The notes under the pieces are model-generated. The model worked only from the letters and a program-made list of their open reading frames with translations, did no database searches and was not told where the DNA came from. DNA of 64,000 bases from Bacteroidota bacterium (GTDB lineage: Bacteria; Bacteroidota; Bacteroidia; AKYH767-A; OLB10). Below are positions 17,327-27,075 of the stretch, piece by piece. How positions within the stretch are numbered: position 1 is the first letter of the stretch; the number at the start of each line of letters is the position of its first letter. Location: NCBI GenBank assembly GCA_016713525.1, contig JADJOZ010000033.1, positions 124,001 through 188,000 on the forward strand, given 5' to 3'. The position numbers were made by a program, and so were the translations under genes.

Positions 17327-19644
17327 CTAGAATGGGTAACCAATAGCAATGTTCAGTAATAGATTTTCACTTCTCCAACTACTGCTTCCAGGTTTAATTT
17401 TATCTAAAACATATCTGTTACCTTTTGGTAACCAAGGCTTTCTGATAGGAGTTGCCAAATCGAGGAGCAATACAAAAAAGTTTGCATCAAACCTCAATCC
17501 GATACCGGTTCCCATGGCCAATTCATTCAGAAAGGTGCTTGAAAGCCGACTGCCCGGAAGTTGTGGGTTATCTTTTAATAACCAAATATTGCCGGCATCA
17601 TAGAATAATGCACCAAAAAACATACCTCCGATCCGAAAACGGTATTCCATATTTCCTTCCAAACGAACGTCACCACCCTGATCAAAAAAGCTGCTGGATG
17701 CTATCGAGTCTCTGTATGTACCTGGTCCGAGTGAACGCGCCCGAAATGCGCGGATGCTGCTTGATCCGCCACTAAAATACTGTTTTAAATACGGAAGGGT
17801 TGCTGAGTTCCCATAAGCAATGCCAATACCCCCAAATACACGGATGACAAATTTTTGATAACGGTTGAGATTGTAATAATCTCTAAATTCAAGATCGAAT
17901 GCTGCGAACTGAGCATAAACTTCACCGGCGAGGCTTTCTGGATTTTCAGAATTTACTTTTTTGCCTGTGGTAATCCGCTTTATCAGGGAAATAGTATTTC
18001 CGGAAAGATCGGTACTACCCATAAAATAGAACTGATTCTTCTTTTCTGGAATCATTTGCTCATTATAAACATATCGGTATGTTATTCCAGCAATAAATTG
18101 CTCTTCGAAACTTTTTGTAATAAAAAATTATCTTCAAGCAGCTGCTGGAAAGCATCCGATTTTTTTGACACCCGGATGTAGTTAATATTAACCAGATTCA
18201 ATTCATGGTCTTTCAGTAAGTTTTCTTTCCATTTGAATCCATAAATCAGTTTTAAAGAAGTAAGGTTGAAGAATCCTGTTCGCTTTAAATAATTATATCC
18301 CACAACAACCCGTGTTTTTGGAGTATAAAACCCTACAGGATTACGAACGTAAACTGGTGTAATAAATCTCGGGAATGTAATTTCTACTTCAGGACCGAAC
18401 TCAAAAGAATTTACTCCACCATTATTTTTTCCGATCTGTTGTTCGAATGAACCACTCAGATTAAAAACAAGCAACTCTGCACCCCGGAAGGTGTTTCTGT
18501 TCCTTGCAGATGCTCTCAACCCCGGACCCATGTAGTTGTTTGATTTGGAAACTGCTTCAAGTTCCAGTGTTACAGTTCGTTTGGGGAGTTTGGTTAAATT
18601 TATATATGAGTTTAAAAAACCTTTGGTTATTGAATCCGCCTCTGTAAACCTGACATTTACAAATTTGAAAGTCCCCATTCCCATAAATTGACCCAGTGTA
18701 GCTTTATGATTCTTTCTTGAATATATTTCATCCTTCCTGATAAAAATGGCCCGGCCAATCGCTATTTTCCTGAAACTTTTATCAACTTCATTATAATACA
18801 GGGGTTCACCCTTTATGGTATCAGGCACCAGAGTTACTGTGTCAGTATTGATGGAATAATCTGTGTTTATATAAACATCGTTTATTCTGTAAACAATTAA
18901 TGCTTCATACGGAGTGGTGGGCTTAACATTTACATAAATATTAAGTTTGTTATTCCCTTTATTTGTATCAAGATCAAATATAAGATACTCACTTCTGAAG
19001 AAATAAAATCCGTTGTTTCTAAGTACCTCATAAATTCGTTCTTTTTCCTGACGAACATTCTCAAGATTATATATATTTCCTCTATTCAGACCTGTTTCTT
19101 CCCCGGCAGATCTTATAATTTTATAAAGTTCATAATTCCCTTGCGGGAAGAAAATGGAATCAATTTTATAGGGTGGGTTAAGATTTACATTTAAGGTGAT
19201 TTCTGTTTTTTTGTTTTTCGTTTCAGACGTAGCCTGCACATCAGTTGTAAAATAACCGGCATTGAACAGATGTGTTTCAACAATCTTACTTTGTCGCCGT
19301 TTTATTTCTTCCTCATATAATATGGGTGCTTCTCCAACCTTCGTACGCAGAAATTTATTGAATTTCGATTTTTTAGTTGTATCCCCGGAATGAAGATAGA
19401 TCCACAGCTTCATTTTCAAACCCAGAAATTTTTTATTTGCTTTGGGTTGCAAATCTGATACTATCGATTTTACTTCCCTTTTAGCATTACGTGTTTTGTA
19501 ATTTTCAAATTTATAGTTGGTCCCTACATAAAGTGATTCTTCGGAATCCAGATATTTAGTAGTACTGCATGAACTTATAAGTATGGCAGTAACCAGGAAA
19601 CCCAGAAATCGGGTTAAGAAATATGTATTATTAAATAGGTACAT
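17327..19644 (-). CDS. tamL: TamL, Omp85 lipoprotein partner of TamB; frameshifted as sequenced
   Basis: As sequenced the gene is two frames: 19644-18082 (520 residues) and 18055-17327 (242 residues). Adding one A to the run read as T5 at 18112-18116 joins them, through KSFEEQFIAGITYRYVYNEQ, into about 772 residues. The N-terminus is a lipoprotein signal with lipobox ISSC (C26, then STTKYL), the mark of TamL of Bacteroidota as opposed to classical TamA. POTRA domains occupy about 40-330 and a 16-strand barrel the rest, ending in AIGYPF with a terminal aromatic. TamL-TamB are needed for outer-membrane homeostasis. The gene starts six bases after the tamB stop. The break is most likely a homopolymer error. 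Confidence 0.88.
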
Positions 19645-19649
19645 AATCT

Positions 19650-22600
19650 TTATTGAAATTCAGTATTTTTTGGTTTTCTGAAGAATTGGCCCCACCTGTC
19701 GAAATCTCTTGTATAAACAATTCCAATACCTGATTCTTTTATTTCGCCATCCAGAATCCCTTCATATTGATCTTTCCGGAAAACCTTTAACCGGTATCTG
19801 CCATCTTCTGTCAGCAGATACTCTAAAACAATATCGCCTGCGATATCACTCATGTTGTTTTGTTTTGCAGCTTCGCCTTCTACTGCCACATTTCCAGCTA
19901 CCTGTACAATTAAGCGATCGCCCATCAAACGTTTTGTAACACCTACATTTACTTCTGTTTTGCCTTCCGGTTCATTGGTTGAATAATCTTCGTAACTCTG
20001 AACTTCAAAATTAAGTTCAACACCTTTAATGTATTGCATTGCGAATGAGTTCAATTGTTGACTAAGAAATTTGCTGACACTGTTTCTGGCTACATTCTGA
20101 ATTCCAGAACCGCCTTCCAGCGGATTCGACTGGATAAACCGATTCAGTACAAGTAATGCGAAAACCTGTTTATTTAACTCCGATTCATCCTGATTTAAGG
20201 AATTAAGTTTGGCATACACAGTACCATTTAAAGCTCCCTGATCTTCTGGTTTGAGACCAATTTCAAAGCTGATTTGAGGCTTTAGTAATACTCCTTCCAT
20301 ATGTAGAATTACCTGAAATGGAAGTCGCTGACGGTAACTGTTTAAATCATTTTCAGAAAGTCCGCTCACCCGATCAGCTACCAGTTCAAGTGGTGAGGCA
20401 TTTACTGTTGCAATACCTTCAATTGCCAAATCTGCATCCGTTACATCACCTTTCCATGATATGGTGCTGCCTTTTGAAAGCACAAAACGCTTTTTCACCA
20501 AATTTTCAAGTGATACTAAATAACTTCCCTCAGCTATTTCGAATGTCCCTGTCATACTTGTTTTACCACCCGGATCTATCATCAGACTGATCACAGCATC
20601 ACCCTTCACAATTAGTGAATCACTGGTTTGCTTGTCAACTAATATAGTTAAAGTACTGGATTTATTAATTTCTATGTTCGCAATTAAATCAATACCCGTA
20701 ATTGATGTTGTTATGGAATCACTAACAGCTTTCGTGGTTTTCATAATTTCATTAATAGTGGAATGCTTGTCAATAAATTGAATTTCACCTTCACCTTTTT
20801 CTTCTTCAATCAGTTTTTCCGGCACAACAAAAGTTAACCTCGATTTATCAAGAATTTTCACGGAAGCTTCAAGTTTTGGTAGTTCTGTTGTTCCGCTTAC
20901 TGTAAAGTTGTTGTCAACATATAAGGTTCCAAAAAACAATTCATTGTCTCCTTTTTGAGTGTTAAGTAAAAGAAAATTATCACTTCTGATTTTGAGGTTT
21001 AAACCAATTGGTTGCGAGAGTGAATAGGCAATATTTCCATCAATCGTTGTTATATTGTTTAATGAATCGTTAATAACGAAGTTATTGAAATTGGCATTTT
21101 TATTACGGATAACTATTTTCTCATCCTGAATAGAAAAAGTATTATTCAGATATAGTATTCTTCCTTTAACACCGTCAAATGAAACTTCACCAGAAATATC
21201 GGGATCTTTTATTGACCCCTTAATGTCAAATTCTCCGTATATATTTCCACTTACATTGCTGATGGTATTTGGAATGAAAGCTTGTAAGGTTGACATTTGC
21301 ATTTTGTTAATTTTTACTTCACTTTCTATTGCCCCATTTTCGCTATAATTGTAATATATTGTATTGGCAATTATTGAATTATCGTTATTGGAAACAACTA
21401 CATTTGCTAAATATTTAATTTGATCACGGCTATCTATTTTAATAGTCACATCGCCAACAGGAGATTTACGATATTTTAATTCATTAATTTTTAAAGCTAT
21501 TGCTATAGCTGTTTTGTCTGCTATCTTATCCAGTTCTATTGTCCCGTTTATAATTCCTTCTGCCTGAATGGTATCAGCTGAAATAATTTGAGTAAGTGTT
21601 GCCAGTTTGAAAGAGCTGATTTCGATGTTGGTGCCAGAATTATTTTTATTCGAACTGCGAATGGCAGATATCTTTTCCTCCCCGGATTGTAAATTGAATT
21701 GGGTCATCGAAAAATTATTATTTGAAACAGTTAGTTTTGTGGCCGGTGTAATGGCCCAAACTCTGTTATCCAAAGTGATCCTGTCATCTGGGAATGTAAT
21801 TTCATAGCTATCAGAAGAAATATTGGCCAGAGTTGTTACATCAAGCCTGGTATGTACACTATCTGAGATATTGAGGTTCGTTCGGATGTTACCCTTCTGA
21901 ATCGTCATAATTGCAGTTGTTACAGGCAATTCCATGGTACCTGAAGATAGTTTACTGATGTTAAGTTTTGCATCAATCAAATCACTGTTGGATTGAATGA
22001 TTAACTGCATATTCTTGATAACAATGTCTTTGTAATTTATGAGTGGTAGTTCAACCTGAACAGTCATTTCCGATTTCGGACCATTAAAGTTCCCTTCAAT
22101 TACGCCAGCCTCAAACTCTTTCAGATCGGGAATGAAAAGTTTTGCAAATAAACCCGGGTCATGAAAATTTACTTTGAATTCAAAGTTTTGGCCTTCCCGG
22201 TCAATCCTGTTATCCTGAATGGAAGTTTTTAAATAGTTTTCAGTATAATTTTTAATAACATCCGGAATTGTTGCCAGATTTAATGTTCCTTTGAGATTGG
22301 CATCAACCAACTTGCTTTTTACCGTTATTTCACTTCTTTGTTCTGAATTCAGTATTTTTATATATATCGAGTCCAGTGGATATTGTCCTTCTTCATTTAT
22401 GATCATTATTTTACTAAACGTCGCTAGACCATTCATCGCTTTGACATCGAATCCTTCTATTTTAATGGTTGATTTCCCGCTAACACGCAACGGTTTTTCA
22501 GACAGATGTAGCTTGTAAAGATCAGAACCTTCGATACTAATTCTGGCGGATGCATATTCATTCAATGAATCGAGATACATTTCTCCTGTAAGGAATGCCT

Positions 22601-24581
22601 TTATATTCGTATCACTTATTAAGACTGTTGATTTTATGACATTGCTAATTAATGATGCTTGCACCTGAATACCGGAATATTGATACTTTTTGTAATTTAC
22701 TCCTCCATCAAGTATTTGAAGATGGGTGTTCATTTTTTGAGGATCAAATGATGTACCGTATAGACTGGCCATGAAATTTGCATTTTTGAGTAATTCCGGT
22801 TGTCCGCTATAGTAGCCGGCATCAATACTAGACCCGTGGATTTTTGCGAAGTATTCAGGCTCTTGGTCCGCATGCAGTTTTAAAATTCCGTTTGTCAGGA
22901 TTACTCCCCGGTTTGTTGCAAGTTTCAGGCGAAATTGAAAGTTCTCGATAGGTCCTGCAACTGATCCTTGCAGAGCCACGGTTTCGGGGATTTTCAAATT
23001 TGAAGGTAACGCTAGGATTGACTGTAACTCTTTCCCTGTTGATTGTACATTAAATTGTGCTTTTCCAATTTTAATAGGTTCTTTTTCAGAAAGATTCTGT
23101 ATAAAACCTTTTACGGATAAATGAGTTGAATTGCCTGCTTTAAATTTAAAATGATCAACTTGAAGTTCATTTATTTTACCATTTATTGAAGTTTGAAATT
23201 GTATCGGTCTGTTTAGATTTGATTTGACAATAGAATTTGACGCGATTGTTGGAGCAACCAATTCCAGATCTTTCAGGGACTTGAGATTAATGGTGCAGAG
23301 TAATTCCACAATTGTTTCTCCTGGGTTATTGATTAGTGCATCCAGATTCTGAAAACGTGTTTCCAGAGCCAGAGATATACTGGAGTTTGGCGTTACCATT
23401 GAAAATTGTTCAACAAGTAGCTGATGAGGTAATATGAAGATTTTCCCGCTTAAACTTGCAATGCGCAGTCCATTTGAATCGCTTGCCTTTGCCTTGATTA
23501 TATTTATGGAAGCAGTTTCATTAAACGCAGAAATATTTTTGGCCTCAAATTCATTAATAGTGTAAAGTTTAGGAATGGAATCTGAAGAATTTTGTTGCGT
23601 GAAATTGCTTTCAGTAATTTCAAGATTTGATACGGCCAGGTCATAGGGAAATGAAATATGGAATGTTGCTGATTCATTTGAATTCGATTTTGTCGTTGTT
23701 TTTTTATTGTAAGTGATGAAGTTTACCCCATCAAGTTTTATATTAGCCAAATGAATAATGTTGTGCGGCAATGAAACTGATTCTGCTTCAATTTCGGAAT
23801 GGCTGCATTTTATAATTATTCCACTTGAATCAGGTGCATTAATTTGGTAATATTGACAATTTTTCAGGCTAATATTTTCAAATGATATATCGGGGAGAGG
23901 TTGAGTAGATGAAGAATCTTTAACTTGGTCTTTTAAAGTTGCAAACTGAACTAACGCACCTTGTAAGTCAATATCACCTAAGTGAAACTGAAGACTATCT
24001 AAGTTCATTTGATTTATTTCTAATGACAAATTCTGAATATTTGATTTGATATTAATTCCTGAAAGCTGATCGTAAAAAGTGAATTTTAAATTTTCTAATT
24101 CAATATTGTCGACTGAAAGAATCAATCCACCTGACGACGAATCTTTGGATATCGTATCTTTTGATGCAAATGCATCGATTATAAACTGAAAATTGAATGT
24201 TGAATCTTTGTTGTTTTTCAAGAGGTGACTGGTCAGGCCATCCAATCGAACATTGCCCAGGTCAATTTCACCTGATAACAGTTTTATATAATTAATCCCA
24301 GTTGAAATAGAATTTGCAAATAGAATTGTATCATTGATCTGGTCTGGTACGAAAATATTTGAAATGGAAAAACCGCCTCTAAGATTCAGGTGTATTCCGG
24401 ATATTTCAAGTTTTGCTTTCGTTTTATTGAAGTAAAATGTTTCTGCCTTTCCGATAATAACTTTCTGGATTGCCGGAATGTGAATCATAATACCAATAAT
24501 AATGAATAACCCCAGTAGAGAAACTGAGGTTATCACAATAATTTTGAGAAAAATTCTTATAATTCTGTTTGTTTTAGACAT
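19650..24581 (-). CDS. tamB: TamB family translocation/assembly module protein
   Basis: A 1643-residue protein with one N-terminal membrane helix (about 10-35) and a very long beta-rich body made of AsmA/TamB-type repeats. It ends in the conserved TamB domain (DUF490) at about 1250-1640, with motifs such as GTFEIAEGSYLVSLENLVKKRF, cut here as FEIAEGSYLVSLENL, and NVGVTKRLMGDRLIVQVAGN-type sheets. TamB spans the periplasm as a hydrophobic groove linked to TamA/TamL at the outer membrane, with roles in phospholipid transport and barrel assembly. It is directly upstream of tamL (five-base gap) and follows a DUF4199 gene by 27 bases. The frame is intact over 4.9 kb. Confidence 0.93.
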   Translation of the reverse strand: MSKTNRIIRIFLKIIVITSVSLLGLFIIIGIMIHIPAIQKVIIGKAETFYFNKTKAKLEISGIHLNLRGGFSISNIFVPDQINDTILFANSISTGINYIKLLSGEIDLGNVRLDGLTSHLLKNNKDSTFNFQFIIDAFASKDTISKDSSSGGLILSVDNIELENLKFTFYDQLSGINIKSNIQNLSLEINQMNLDSLQFHLGDIDLQGALVQFATLKDQVKDSSSTQPLPDISFENISLKNCQYYQINAPDSSGIIIKCSHSEIEAESVSLPHNIIHLANIKLDGVNFITYNKKTTTKSNSNESATFHISFPYDLAVSNLEITESNFTQQNSSDSIPKLYTINEFEAKNISAFNETASINIIKAKASDSNGLRIASLSGKIFILPHQLLVEQFSMVTPNSSISLALETRFQNLDALINNPGETIVELLCTINLKSLKDLELVAPTIASNSIVKSNLNRPIQFQTSINGKINELQVDHFKFKAGNSTHLSVKGFIQNLSEKEPIKIGKAQFNVQSTGKELQSILALPSNLKIPETVALQGSVAGPIENFQFRLKLATNRGVILTNGILKLHADQEPEYFAKIHGSSIDAGYYSGQPELLKNANFMASLYGTSFDPQKMNTHLQILDGGVNYKKYQYSGIQVQASLISNVIKSTVLISDTNIKAFLTGEMYLDSLNEYASARISIEGSDLYKLHLSEKPLRVSGKSTIKIEGFDVKAMNGLATFSKIMIINEEGQYPLDSIYIKILNSEQRSEITVKSKLVDANLKGTLNLATIPDVIKNYTENYLKTSIQDNRIDREGQNFEFKVNFHDPGLFAKLFIPDLKEFEAGVIEGNFNGPKSEMTVQVELPLINYKDIVIKNMQLIIQSNSDLIDAKLNISKLSSGTMELPVTTAIMTIQKGNIRTNLNISDSVHTRLDVTTLANISSDSYEITFPDDRITLDNRVWAITPATKLTVSNNNFSMTQFNLQSGEEKISAIRSSNKNNSGTNIEISSFKLATLTQIISADTIQAEGIINGTIELDKIADKTAIAIALKINELKYRKSPVGDVTIKIDSRDQIKYLANVVVSNNDNSIIANTIYYNYSENGAIESEVKINKMQMSTLQAFIPNTISNVSGNIYGEFDIKGSIKDPDISGEVSFDGVKGRILYLNNTFSIQDEKIVIRNKNANFNNFVINDSLNNITTIDGNIAYSLSQPIGLNLKIRSDNFLLLNTQKGDNELFFGTLYVDNNFTVSGTTELPKLEASVKILDKSRLTFVVPEKLIEEEKGEGEIQFIDKHSTINEIMKTTKAVSDSITTSITGIDLIANIEINKSSTLTILVDKQTSDSLIVKGDAVISLMIDPGGKTSMTGTFEIAEGSYLVSLENLVKKRFVLSKGSTISWKGDVTDADLAIEGIATVNASPLELVADRVSGLSENDLNSYRQRLPFQVILHMEGVLLKPQISFEIGLKPEDQGALNGTVYAKLNSLNQDESELNKQVFALLVLNRFIQSNPLEGGSGIQNVARNSVSKFLSQQLNSFAMQYIKGVELNFEVQSYEDYSTNEPEGKTEVNVGVTKRLMGDRLIVQVAGNVAVEGEAAKQNNMSDIAGDIVLEYLLTEDGRYRLKVFRKDQYEGILDGEIKESGIGIVYTRDFDRWGQFFRKPKNTEFQ

Positions 24582-24608
24582 TTGTAGCCATTAGAATATT
24601 TTATGACA

Positions 24609-25106
24609 TCAGGCTGCCTTCCGAATATCATCTTTAAAATTTTGCATTATCAGAAAGGAGGTAATTAAACCCGCAATTATTCCTTCTCCTATTAATAGTG
24701 CGCCCACACCAACAGGAGTAAGCTGTAGCTCAGGGTATGCACTGTTATATAGATATGTCATCAAAACCGGATCTGCAAATGCAAGGTAAAGAATCATGAA
24801 TAGGCTTAATAATGAGTAGGAGATTAGATATGTTGATATTCCAGAGAGAAATCCCTTTAGGTAGGAACGGTCATGTGCCTTTGATATATAGGCTTTTATT
24901 GCAAAATAAATAACCGGAATCATAATTAGATAATTCAAACTTCGAAGTCCTGTAATTTGATAGTGGCCAGTGAATCTCATAATTAGAAAGTATAGAATAA
25001 TCAGAATACCTCCTACAAATGCATAAGGCAATACAATTCGGATGATTTCACTACTTTTCAGATTCGATTCGGTTGATTCATTTACGGATGTTGACAGAGG
25101 TTTCAT
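24609..25106 (-). CDS. DUF4199-like four-helix membrane protein
   Basis: The 165-residue product has four hydrophobic helices (about 25-45, 55-73, 86-112 and 132-155) with a short soluble N-terminus. The order and the segment YFAIKAYISKAHDRSYLKGF before the third helix resemble DUF4199 proteins, found almost only in Bacteroidota and of unknown function. It is the first gene of the unit DUF4199-tamB-tamL, so a link to outer-membrane assembly is possible but is inference from position. The assignment to DUF4199 is moderate. Confidence 0.65.
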   Translation of the reverse strand: MKPLSTSVNESTESNLKSSEIIRIVLPYAFVGGILIILYFLIMRFTGHYQITGLRSLNYLIMIPVIYFAIKAYISKAHDRSYLKGFLSGISTYLISYSLLSLFMILYLAFADPVLMTYLYNSAYPELQLTPVGVGALLIGEGIIAGLITSFLIMQNFKDDIRKAA

Positions 25107-25131
25107 ATTATTTAGATTTTGTTAAGTTAAT

Positions 25132-25146
25132 TCAATTTCAATGCCA
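25132..25146 (-). promoter_or_regulatory. Candidate -24/-12 (sigma-54-like) promoter of the DUF4199-tamB-tamL unit
   Basis: Minus-strand TGGCATTGAAATTGA starts 40 bases before the ATG at 25106, with GG...TTG at exact 10-base spacing and A instead of C at -12. A second such element faces the other way at 25278. Confidence 0.4.
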
Positions 25147-25277
25147 TTACCGGGAGGTTGACTTAATATGATTTTGAACCATTTATACTCCACAATGAGG
25201 GGAATTTTGGGCAATTCTTGCACCAGCTTTGTTGTTTATTAAGCACTGAAATCTGCTTTGTTCATTTAACTTCTGCT

Positions 25278-25292
25278 TGGCACATGATTTGA
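25278..25292 (+). promoter_or_regulatory. Candidate -24/-12 (sigma-54-like) promoter of the second DUF5670 gene
   Basis: TGGCACATGATTTGA starts 49 bases before the ATG at 25327. TGGCACA fits the -24 box perfectly and TTG is at the right distance; -12 C is A. With the element at 25132 it forms a divergent pair. Confidence 0.45.
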
Positions 25293-25326
25293 ATTAAGCG
25301 GTAGGATAACTAAAAAACTTAAACAC

Positions 25327-25473
25327 ATGAACAATTTACTTTATTTTATCGCAGTAATATTAGTAGTCTTTTGGGCATTGGGATTTTTTGTTTACAGTAT
25401 TGGAGCAGTAATTCACTTCCTGCTTGTATTAGCTGTAGTTGCTATTGTAGTAAGAGTAATCAGAGGAAGGTAA
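25327..25473 (+). CDS. DUF5670 (lmo0937-type) small membrane protein, second copy
   Basis: A 48-residue ORF starting MNNLLYFIAVILVVFWALGF and ending VVRVIRGR, with two hydrophobic helices around a YSIGAVIH turn and a basic tail. It aligns end to end with the 50-residue protein at 7177 (NLLY.IAV.L..W..GFF.YS.G..IH.LLVLA), so the two are paralogues. It starts the unit with the secreted coiled-coil protein, whose gene begins 20 bases downstream. Function is unknown; the family is associated with stress loci. Confidence 0.85.
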   Translation: MNNLLYFIAVILVVFWALGFFVYSIGAVIHFLLVLAVVAIVVRVIRGR

Positions 25474-25492
25474 CAGTTTAACAAATTATATA

Positions 25493-25879
25493 ATGAGAAC
25501 AATAAACAAAATTTTAGTCCCATTAGTTTTTGCGCTTTGCATGGTGACCTGTCAGTGCGCCATAGCTAAGCCCGTTTCTTCTTTCCCTGCAATTGAAGTT
25601 CTACAACAGAACCTTTTGGGTGAGTATGAAAGTAAGTTAAAGATTACGGATAAAAAGATTTCCGATATTAAAAAGTCGATCACTGAATCGAACATGTCTA
25701 AATTGGAAATCAAAATGAAATTGGGAGAGGTTGAAAATTCCAGAAATCGAATTCACTCCTTGATCGATCAGATCAAAAAAACAACCGGAAGCATTGCACA
25801 AACCGATTATGATGCTTTACAGAAAGAGTTTGAACTTAATCAGCAATTGATTGATCAGCTTTCAGCTCTTTTAAAGTAA
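25493..25879 (+). CDS. Exported coiled-coil protein, function unknown
   Basis: A 128-residue protein with an N-terminal signal segment (about 1-25; cysteines at 16, 20 and 22 but no clean lipobox, so probably a type I signal ending near AIAKP). The remaining 100 residues are predicted helical and coiled coil, with heptad-like patterns through DKKISDIKKSI, KLEIKMKLGEVENSRNRI and LNQQLIDQLSALL. No family is recognised. It is cotranscribed with the DUF5670 gene and closed by a strong terminator, so it probably works in the periplasm as part of the same response. Confidence 0.75.
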   Translation: MRTINKILVPLVFALCMVTCQCAIAKPVSSFPAIEVLQQNLLGEYESKLKITDKKISDIKKSITESNMSKLEIKMKLGEVENSRNRIHSLIDQIKKTTGSIAQTDYDALQKEFELNQQLIDQLSALLK

Positions 25880-25902
25880 ATTATCTGACCGGCTTCCCGG
25901 GG

Positions 25903-25932
25903 ACCCGCCAAAATTGAGTTTTGGCGGGTTTA
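25903..25932 (+). terminator. Rho-independent terminator
   Basis: ACCCGCCAAAA (25903-25913) pairs perfectly with TTTTGGCGGGT (25919-25929) around a five-base loop, followed by a short T-rich tail. It closes the coiled-coil protein gene. Confidence 0.85.
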
Positions 25933-25973
25933 TTATTTGTAGATAAAATTCCCCATAATGGGAAAATAACCAC

Positions 25974-26010
25974 AAAAAAAGAGAGTGATATTATCTATCA
26001 CTCTCTTTTT
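25974..26010. terminator. Bidirectional terminator-type hairpin
   Basis: A-run, then GAGAGTGATA (25981-25990) pairing with TATCACTCTC (25996-26005), then TTTTT. The flanking A and T runs let it act on both strands; it most directly serves the minus-strand DUF2383 gene ending at 26022. Confidence 0.82.
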
Positions 26011-26021
26011 GCTTTTAATAT

Positions 26022-26474
26022 TTAAGCAACTTGCTGATCACGAAGTGTTTTCATCTGATCGTGAGCCTTTTGCAGGTCTGCCAGTTGTTTATGGACAATT
26101 TTACGGGAATCAGCAGATAAATCATTTCCTTCTGAAACTGTTCTGTAAACAGATAGTGCAGCATCTTCTCCAAATTCACATGAATTCAGAATCGCTTTGC
26201 GATCCTTGCCGCTAAGAGCCGCTTTAACATCCATCCAGGCACGGTATGCCTTTCCAGATAAAGTTGTGCCTTCAGTAGGTTCACCACCAAGTAATCTCAC
26301 TCTTTGTCCAAGTTCCGAGTTAAATTGTTGACTTTGTCGGAGATTCGAACCGAAAATGGACTTTAAATCAGCATGTTCTGTTTCCTCTTCAGCAGTTTTG
26401 TAGCCTTGAATTCGGTCGTTGTTAATCTCAATCAAGCTGTTAATTGCTTGAATTTCATTTTTTGAAGTGTCCAT
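26022..26474 (-). CDS. PA2169 family (DUF2383) four-helix-bundle protein
   Basis: A 150-residue all-helical protein matching the PA2169/DUF2383 family: INSLIEINNDRIQGYKTAEEE at the N-terminus, a central GQRVRLLGGEPTEGTTLSGKAYRAW stretch (cut: LLGGEPTEGTTLSG), and CEFGEDAALSVYR later. Conserved E and H/D residues resemble ferritin-like bundles, but metal binding has not been shown for the family in general. It is a soluble, probably cytoplasmic stress protein. It is a single-gene unit with its own promoter-like element at 26516 and a terminator. Confidence 0.9.
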   Translation of the reverse strand: MDTSKNEIQAINSLIEINNDRIQGYKTAEEETEHADLKSIFGSNLRQSQQFNSELGQRVRLLGGEPTEGTTLSGKAYRAWMDVKAALSGKDRKAILNSCEFGEDAALSVYRTVSEGNDLSADSRKIVHKQLADLQKAHDQMKTLRDQQVA

Positions 26475-26515
26475 AGTATTTTGATTTTAGTATTAATTTT
26501 ATTCGTAATTTCACT

Positions 26516-26530
26516 AGCAAAACTATGCCA
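26516..26530 (-). promoter_or_regulatory. Candidate promoter of the DUF2383 gene, -24/-12-like or TAnnTTTG
   Basis: Minus-strand TGGCATAGTTTTGCT starts 56 bases before the ATG at 26474. It has a good -24 and a TTGC, but spacing is one base short of consensus. The same bases contain TAGTTTTG, a Bacteroidota -7 box (TAnnTTTG), so housekeeping transcription is an alternative. Confidence 0.35.
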
Positions 26531-26683
26531 CTTAGTATAGCCCTGAGAATATAAATGGTGAACCGTATTTGAGAAAATAATTGGATTAGATGGGTATTTA
26601 TTTCGTCATATTACGTTTAAGGAATGAAATTTGCAGAAATGTACAACACACATACCTAATAATGCTTAGATGTTTAATTAATA

Positions 26684-27061
26684 ATGGGGAAAGATATTGA
26701 TGCTATTATCATAGATGACGAGCTTGACATATGTATTTTATTAACTGGTATGTTAAGACAAATAGGATTTAAAACCAGGTATGCAACAACACTTAAAGAA
26801 GGCCTTACTAAATTAAGTAATTCATCGAATATGGTTTTGTTTCTTGATAACAATTTACCTGATGGTTCCGGATTAGAAGCGCTTTCGGATATAAAAAAAG
26901 ATTATCCTGATATCAGAGTAATCATGATAAGTGCTTATGATGGAGATGCTGAAAGAAGGAGAGCTGCTGACAATGGTGCGGCAGATTTTATTGGTAAACC
27001 ATTAAAACGATCTTTGATAGTGGATTCATTAAAAAATATTTTTCCGGATTTCATAAATTAA
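26684..27061 (+). CDS. Single-domain response regulator
   Basis: A 125-residue receiver domain with D11-D12, phospho-acceptor D55 (LFLDNNLPDGSG), S83-type serine in VIMISAYDG and K109-type lysine in FIGKPLKR. It carries no output domain. It is followed 14 bases later by the NtrC-type activator gene, so the two are an operon. There is no kinase gene adjacent; the nearest is the CHASE3 kinase 10 kb upstream. It may feed or compete for phosphate with the activator. Confidence 0.9.
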   Translation: MGKDIDAIIIDDELDICILLTGMLRQIGFKTRYATTLKEGLTKLSNSSNMVLFLDNNLPDGSGLEALSDIKKDYPDIRVIMISAYDGDAERRRAADNGAADFIGKPLKRSLIVDSLKNIFPDFIN

Positions 27062-27075
27062 ACCAACGCTATTAT

